NCBI RefSeq assembly: GCF_030127145.1
Contig: NZ_CP126158.1
Location: 1,488,001-1,552,000 of the forward strand
DNA from: Halobaculum halobium
GTDB taxonomy: Archaea; Halobacteriota; Halobacteria; Halobacteriales; Haloferacaceae
Length of the DNA: 64,000 bases
Direction of reading: 5' to 3'
The notes under the pieces are model-generated. The model had not been told where the DNA came from. It saw only the letters and a program-made list of their open reading frames with translations, and did not search any database. Made by a program: the position numbers and the translations under genes. Positions 59,467-64,000 of this stretch are shown here, piece by piece (the stretch's first letter is position 1; each line of letters begins with the position of its first letter).

Positions 59467-62250
59467 ATGGCCGACACGCACGACGCGATACGGGTACTCC
59501 ACGTCGACGACGAGCCGGAATTTTCCGAGTTGGTCGCGACGTTCCTCGAGCGCGAACACGACCGGATCGACGTCCGTGGCGCGACCGACGCCGAAGCGGG
59601 ACTGGATGTGCTGGCTGGGGAAGACGTAGACTGCATCGTGTCCGATCACGACATGCCCGGCAGGGACGGAATCGAGTTCCTCCGTGCGGTCCGCGAAGAG
59701 CACCCGAACCTCCCGTTCCTGCTGTTCACCGGCAAGGGGAGCGAGGAGATTGCGAGCGACGCGATCTCCGCCGGCGTGACCGACTACCTTCAGAAGGGAG
59801 GGGGAACCGACCAGTACGCGCTGCTGGCCAACCGGATCGTGAACGCCGTCGAGGCGTCCCAGTCGCGCCGGATGCTGACCGAGCGGACGCGCCGTCTGGA
59901 GACCCTCATCGGCAATCTCCCGGGGGTCGTCTACCGCTGTCGCAACGATCCGAGTTGGCCCATGGAGACCGTCGACGGGGAAGTGGAGCCGCTGACGGGC
60001 TACACCGCGAGAGAACTGGAATCCGGTCGGGTCGAATGGGGGACTGAAGTCATCCATCCCGACGACCGCGAAGCCATGTGGGACGCCGTGCAGGAGGGGC
60101 TCGACGCGGACGGCTCCTTCGAGGTCACGTATCGAATCCGAACGCGCGACGGCGAACAGAAGTGGATGTGGGAGCGTGGTCACGGCGTGTACGGCGACGA
60201 CGGAAGTATCGCGGCGCTTGAGGGGTTCATCACTGATATCACCGACCGTAAGGAGCGCGAGGACCGCCTGGCGCAGACAAGCGCCCGGCTCGAGGCGCTC
60301 TTCGAAGAGTCGCCGGACATGATCAACGTCCACGACGCAGAGGGGAATATCCTCGATGCGAACCCGCAGTTCTGCGCGGAGATCGGATACACGGAAGCCG
60401 AGGTCACGTCGATGAAGGTGTGGGAGATCGATCGGACGCTCGATCCGACCAGTGGATACGAGATCTGGGAGGAGATGGAGGTCGGCGACCGACGGGAGCT
60501 AGAGGGAGCGTACACCCGCAGCGACGGGTCGACGTTCCCCGTTACCATCCATATCAGACGCCTCGGCCTCGCCGATGCCGACCGATTTCTCGTCAGCAGT
60601 CGCAACGTCTCCGAGCGTCAGCGACGGGACCGGAAGCTCGAACGGCTCCGGGAGCGCTCGCGCGCGCTCAACTACACCCGAACCGTCGACGAAACGGCGC
60701 AGTTGGCGACGGACGCGGCCGCCGATATCATCGGTGCCGAGTTGAGTTCCGTCCACCTCGTGAACGACGCCGGCGACCGGTTGGAGCCGGTGTCTGTCGC
60801 CGACTCCGTCACGAGGGTGTTCGACGAGCTCCCGACGTACGATCGATCGGCGCCGTCGGGAACCCGGGCACACTTCGCATGGGAGGCGTTCGGGGCAGAC
60901 GAGCCCACCCACGTCCGGTCGGTATCCAAGGCGGACAGGATCGCAGAGGAAACCCCGGCGGAGAGCGTCCTCTTCCACCCGATCAACGGGCACGGCCTGT
61001 TCATCATGTCCTCGACGAACACCGACGCGTTCACCGAGACCGATGTCCTCCTCGTCGAGATCCTCGCGAACTACCTCGAGGCCGCCCTCGATCGCGTGGC
61101 CCGCGAGGGGACGCTCAGAGAACGACAACACCGCCTCGAACTGCTGCACGACGCGACGCAGGAGCTCATCCGGGCGGACTCCGAGCGGGCGATCGCCGAC
61201 CGGATCGTCGAAGCGGCCGAGGAGATCCTCGGCTTCAGCGTCGTAGTCGTTCGGTTTTTCGACTCGGACACGGCGGAGTTGGTTCCGGTCGCCGAGTCCG
61301 ATCAGGTCGCGGACATCCTCCCGGAGCGCGAGCCGTTCACCGCCGACTCGGGCAGCCTCAACTGGGCCAGTTTCGAGACAGCGGAGGTCCGGGTGTACGA
61401 CGACATCGAAGACGACACCGGAGCGGTCGACGACGGGACCGGGCTCCGGAGCCTCATGGTGCTTCCCCTGGGCGAACACGGGACCGTCTCGGTCGGCGAG
61501 ACCACCCCCGACGCGTTCGACTCGACCGACGAATTTCTCGCGCGGATCCTGGCGACGGCCGCAGAGACGGCGCTCGACGAGCACGGGCACGAACGGACGC
61601 TCCGCGAGAACCGCGACGAACTGCGGCGGCAAAACGAGCGGCTGGAGGAGTTCGTCTCGGTCGTCAGTCACGACCTCCGAAACCCGCTGAACGTCGCCAC
61701 GGGCCGGATGGACCTCGCCCGCGACGACTGCGAGAGCGAGCACTTCGACGCCGTCGAGCGCGCGCACAGCCGGATGGAGGCGCTGATCGAAGACCTCCTC
61801 GCGCTGGCTCGCGAGGGCGAGGCAGCGACCGACCTGACGCCCGTCGACCTCACGTCGACGGTCCGGGAGTGCTGGACGAACGTCGAGACGGGCGACGCGT
61901 CGCTCGTCGTCGACGCCGACCGAGCGATCCTGGCCGACGAGCGGCGCATCAGACAGCTGTTCGAGAACCTCGTTCGCAACGCGGTCGAACACGGCGGCGA
62001 CGGCGTCACCGTGACCGTCGGCGGACTGGACGACGGCTTCTTCCTCGAGGACGACGGCGTCGGGATCCCGGCCGACCGGCGCGAATCGGTGTTCGAGGCG
62101 GGCTACTCGACGAGCGAGGAGGGGACGGGCTTCGGACTCCGCATCGTCAAACAGGTGGTCACCGCCCACGGGTGGGAGATCCGCGCGTGCGACGGACGCG
62201 ACGGCGGTGCCCGGTTCGAGGTGACGGGCGTGACGGCTGCCGACGAGTAG
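59467..62250 (+). CDS. receiver-PAS-PAS-GAF-GAF histidine kinase
   Basis: This is a 927-aa soluble sensor. A receiver (1-130, phospho-acceptor D60 in VSDHDMPGRDG) is followed by PAS domains (about 140-255 and 270-395), two GAF domains (about 400-545 and 550-715) and a kinase core. The phospho-acceptor is H735 in VVSHDLRNPLNVATG. The ATPase boxes are FENLVRNAVEHGG (N), DDGVGIPADRRE (G1) and GTGFGLRIVKQ (G2). Several PAS/GAF modules suggest integration of redox, light or small-molecule signals. No output regulator is adjacent. A TATA-like element (CGTTTAAG, about 59423-59430) suggests a short leader. Confidence 0.93.
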   Translation: MADTHDAIRVLHVDDEPEFSELVATFLEREHDRIDVRGATDAEAGLDVLAGEDVDCIVSDHDMPGRDGIEFLRAVREEHPNLPFLLFTGKGSEEIASDAISAGVTDYLQKGGGTDQYALLANRIVNAVEASQSRRMLTERTRRLETLIGNLPGVVYRCRNDPSWPMETVDGEVEPLTGYTARELESGRVEWGTEVIHPDDREAMWDAVQEGLDADGSFEVTYRIRTRDGEQKWMWERGHGVYGDDGSIAALEGFITDITDRKEREDRLAQTSARLEALFEESPDMINVHDAEGNILDANPQFCAEIGYTEAEVTSMKVWEIDRTLDPTSGYEIWEEMEVGDRRELEGAYTRSDGSTFPVTIHIRRLGLADADRFLVSSRNVSERQRRDRKLERLRERSRALNYTRTVDETAQLATDAAADIIGAELSSVHLVNDAGDRLEPVSVADSVTRVFDELPTYDRSAPSGTRAHFAWEAFGADEPTHVRSVSKADRIAEETPAESVLFHPINGHGLFIMSSTNTDAFTETDVLLVEILANYLEAALDRVAREGTLRERQHRLELLHDATQELIRADSERAIADRIVEAAEEILGFSVVVVRFFDSDTAELVPVAESDQVADILPEREPFTADSGSLNWASFETAEVRVYDDIEDDTGAVDDGTGLRSLMVLPLGEHGTVSVGETTPDAFDSTDEFLARILATAAETALDEHGHERTLRENRDELRRQNERLEEFVSVVSHDLRNPLNVATGRMDLARDDCESEHFDAVERAHSRMEALIEDLLALAREGEAATDLTPVDLTSTVRECWTNVETGDASLVVDADRAILADERRIRQLFENLVRNAVEHGGDGVTVTVGGLDDGFFLEDDGVGIPADRRESVFEAGYSTSEEGTGFGLRIVKQVVTAHGWEIRACDGRDGGARFEVTGVTAADE

Positions 62251-62341
62251 TGAGCGTCGTCCGGTCGAACGCGACTCCGGTCTCGCCCTGGCCGCCGAAC
62301 CACGACACCTAAGCCGTCGACCCACACAACACACGATACTC

Positions 62342-62929
62342 GTGCCCCGGTTCGCGTACCCCTGCCCCGGCTGTCGCACCACGAACAGCCTGCACGACGC
62401 CGGCTGCGACTTCGAGGGGACCGAGTGGCACCACATCGAACAGGCGTACACCGACGTGCTCGCCGTCCTCGTCGACGGGGCCGTCACCGAGTCCGCGCTC
62501 CAGCACGCCGTCCACGACGAGTGGTCCGGGCTTCACCGCGCCGCGCTGGACCTGCTCCAGCGCGAGGGCCGCGTCGAGGCGGACGGCGACACGCTCGGGC
62601 TGCTTACCGCCGAGCGGTACCGCGAGGAGGTGTCCGAGCCCACCCGCGAGCCCATGGCGACCATCTATCGGGAGGGAAGCTACCCCGGGTGTCACGATAA
62701 TTCCATTTTCGCGCTCGTGGCCTGGTACGAGATGGTCGGGCTGTCGTGGGCGGAGACCAGACAGAACGTGCTCGAGTGGCTCGATCGCTCGGGGACCTGG
62801 GACCGGGGCGGGTTCGAGGAGTCGAGTCCCGAGCAGCTCGTCGACAGCAAGCGTCACGTGTACGAGGCCGGGTACGGCTGGAAGGAGAAGGCGCAGGCCG
62901 CAAAGCGCGTGATCGAGCGACACGGCTGA
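62342..62929 (+). CDS. zinc-knuckle acidic protein, unrecognised
   Basis: This is a 195-aa protein starting with a cysteine knuckle: FAYPCPGCRTTNSLHDAGCDF, giving C8, C11 and C22, with nearby His as a possible fourth ligand (EWHHIEQ). Then comes a winged-helix-like helical middle (VLVDGAVTESALQHAVHDEW, RREGRVEADGDTLGLL). Last is an aromatic-rich domain (YREGSYPGCHDNSIFALVAW, LSWAETRQNVLEWLDRSGTW) with the conserved-looking GYGWKEKAQAAKRVIE. The function is unknown. The start is GTG 62342. It directly follows the sensor kinase with 91 nt of spacing, possibly its own promoter. Confidence 0.72.
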   Translation: MPRFAYPCPGCRTTNSLHDAGCDFEGTEWHHIEQAYTDVLAVLVDGAVTESALQHAVHDEWSGLHRAALDLLQREGRVEADGDTLGLLTAERYREEVSEPTREPMATIYREGSYPGCHDNSIFALVAWYEMVGLSWAETRQNVLEWLDRSGTWDRGGFEESSPEQLVDSKRHVYEAGYGWKEKAQAAKRVIERHG

Positions 62930-62968
62930 CCACGGTACCGCCGCCCGCAACGATCGGCCGTCCGCGCG

Positions 62969-63721
62969 CTACGCTCGCCAGCGGTTGAACGCGAGCGTCC
63001 CCACCCCGACCAGCGCCGCGACGACGCCGACAGCGGAGCCGACCAGCCCGAGCAGCAGCCCGTCGGGGAAGTCGAAGTCGTCGGTGTGGGAGGTCACCTC
63101 GACGGCGTAGTAGGTCCCGTCGCGCTCGACGATCGGCCGCTCGGGGACCGGCTCGTCGCTCCACGGTCGGTAGTCGTACGCCTCCTCGGAGACGGTCGCG
63201 TTGCGGATCTTCCGGAAGGTGCGCCGCTCGGCGGGCGGGAGCGAACTGTAGTCCGCGATCGACTGCTCGCGGACGACCGCGGCGATCTCGGAGTCGTTCG
63301 CGGCAGTCGCCGTGAGCTCCCCGTCGGCGACGTCGAAGGCGTAGTAGGTGTCGGACTCTGCCGTCACAAACGCGTAGTTCCGTTCGATCCGCCGGAGGTC
63401 GGCGGCGACCGCGTCCGATTCGACGGGCGCGGTGCCGTCGGCTATCGCGGTTTCGAGCGCTTCGCGCGTCCGATTCGGCGCGCGGTACTCCTCGCGCACG
63501 TGCCGGTACGCAAAGCTCGCGGGCCGAACGCTGTGGTCGACCGCGTAGCGATTCGCCAAGACCGTGTCGTTCGACACGTCGATCTCGGTCGCCGAGTAGC
63601 CCGCTGACGACCGGTGTCTGTCGGCGCCGCCGAGGTCGTCGAGCGCGAACGCGTACGCCGGGCCGGGTATCAAGAGGAGCCCGACGAGGACGACCGCGAG
63701 GGCGGTGCGATCGGAGGGCAT
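62969..63721 (-). CDS. exported protein with C-terminal membrane anchor, unrecognised
   Basis: This is a 250-aa secreted protein, anchored at its end. The signal peptide (TALAVVLVGLLLIPGPAYAF) precedes an extracellular domain (about 25-205) with N-linked sites and motifs AVDHSVRPASFAYRHVREE and YYAFDVADGELTATAAN. A C-terminal membrane helix (DGLLLGLVGSAVGVVAALVG) with FNRWRA ends it. The domain contains a twice-used YYA(F/V) strand, hinting at a duplicated fold. ATG 63721 is preferred to the TTG at 63748. It is divergent from the gene at the right edge. Confidence 0.72.
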   Translation of the reverse strand: MPSDRTALAVVLVGLLLIPGPAYAFALDDLGGADRHRSSAGYSATEIDVSNDTVLANRYAVDHSVRPASFAYRHVREEYRAPNRTREALETAIADGTAPVESDAVAADLRRIERNYAFVTAESDTYYAFDVADGELTATAANDSEIAAVVREQSIADYSSLPPAERRTFRKIRNATVSEEAYDYRPWSDEPVPERPIVERDGTYYAVEVTSHTDDFDFPDGLLLGLVGSAVGVVAALVGVGTLAFNRWRA

Positions 63722-63806
63722 CGTCGGCAGTGGACGCAGGATCGACAAGTGTCTTGTCGTGAGAACCCGCCGCGACGGCTAAGTCACCGCCGCTCGACGA
63801 TCCGAC

Positions 63807-64000
63807 GTGCGCGCTCCCCGCGACGAGTCTTCCCCCGGTTCAGACGACGCAGCAACCGGTCCCGAAGAGCCCGCAAACGGCGCCAACCCCGTCAACGACG
63901 CCAACGGCGCCGACGAGGCCGCAGCCGGCCCAGCGGACACCGACGACGACGCTCGTGGCTCCCGTCGCGCGGTCGCGGTCGTGATCGGCGTCGTCTTCCT
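63807..64000 (+). CDS. start of a membrane-associated protein, cut by window end
   Basis: Only the first 64 codons are present. The GTG at 63807 (VRAPRDESSPGSDD) begins a disordered, Asp/Ala/Asn-rich N-terminus (EEPANGANPVNDANGADE), then SRRAVAVVIGVVF, which looks like the start of a membrane helix after a positive patch. No stop occurs before the edge. The likely class is a transporter or membrane protein with a cytoplasmic acidic leader. It cannot be identified without the continuation. Confidence 0.5.
   Translation, partial: MRAPRDESSPGSDDAATGPEEPANGANPVNDANGADEAAAGPADTDDDARGSRRAVAVVIGVVF

Noticed and set aside
63746-63748. TTG start for the exported protein at 62969
   Set aside because: ATG 63721 leads directly into the signal peptide. 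The extra nine residues do not improve it.

Overview
The window is from a haloarchaeon (class Halobacteria). GC content is very high and the predicted proteins are strongly acidic. The archaeal markers include an S6e ribosomal protein, NMD3, Tsr3, archaeal RNase P RNA, an XPD-like helicase, AMMECR1 and many small haloarchaeal DUF proteins. Many genes start 24-32 nt downstream of a TATA-like element with no room for a leader, the usual haloarchaeal leaderless arrangement. I used this to choose starts. The exact genus cannot be read from the sequence. I saw no insertion sequence, prophage, CRISPR array or tRNA gene. This is chromosomal core and lineage-specific DNA, almost fully coding.

Layout. 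0.1-3.9 kb (minus strand): an ABC export operon of a CARDB-type surface protein (frameshifted), an ATPase and a permease. 4-10.3 kb: an MBL-fold hydrolase, an AAA ATPase with a His-Asp tail divergent from a thiolase, serS, a SnoaL-like protein and tsr3. 10.3-15.7 kb: small membrane and unknown proteins, hemB, a DedA-like protein, a GNAT, a zinc miniprotein, a PHP esterase and a DUF5789 protein. 15.8-25.9 kb: DUF5784, a 56-aa DUF5786 protein, a frameshifted NAD(P)-binding gene, a YkgJ protein, an XPD-like helicase with a frameshifted tail, a HTH miniprotein, a NUDIX hydrolase, NMD3 and an SPFH protein. 26-29.6 kb: a 25-bp tandem repeat, a secreted repeat protein, a membrane-tethered winged-helix regulator, a 60-aa membrane peptide and a 2H phosphoesterase.

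29.6-42 kb: a cytochrome P450 and an ABC exporter, dihydrolipoyl dehydrogenase, a Tat-exported beta-helix protein, a cation/proton antiporter with an RCK module, a long-chain acyl-CoA synthetase and an MBL hydrolase. 42.07-42.53 kb: RNase P RNA (minus strand), the main RNA gene and the reason for the apparent coding gap before AMMECR1. 43.3-47 kb: nicotinate phosphoribosyltransferase and nicotinamidase (NAD salvage) flanking a secreted HExxH protein. 47-53.7 kb: dihydroorotase, a lipoate ligase divergent from an M23/lipoyl-like protein, membrane proteins, S6e and a DUF7112-like protein. 53.7-64 kb: two receiver/PAS histidine kinases, DUF5807, a zinc alcohol dehydrogenase, a DHH phosphoesterase, a UspA protein, a CPxC zinc protein, a membrane-anchored secreted protein and the start of a gene cut by the right edge.

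Three genes (near 3120, 19067 and 22410) are each broken by what looks like one missing base, so the sequence may carry single-base deletion errors. No clear new multi-gene system is present. The best leads are the tethered regulator/repeat-protein/SPFH cluster with its intergenic 25-bp repeats, the lipoate-ligase/lipoyl-like pair, and the nuclease-like DUF5784 protein.
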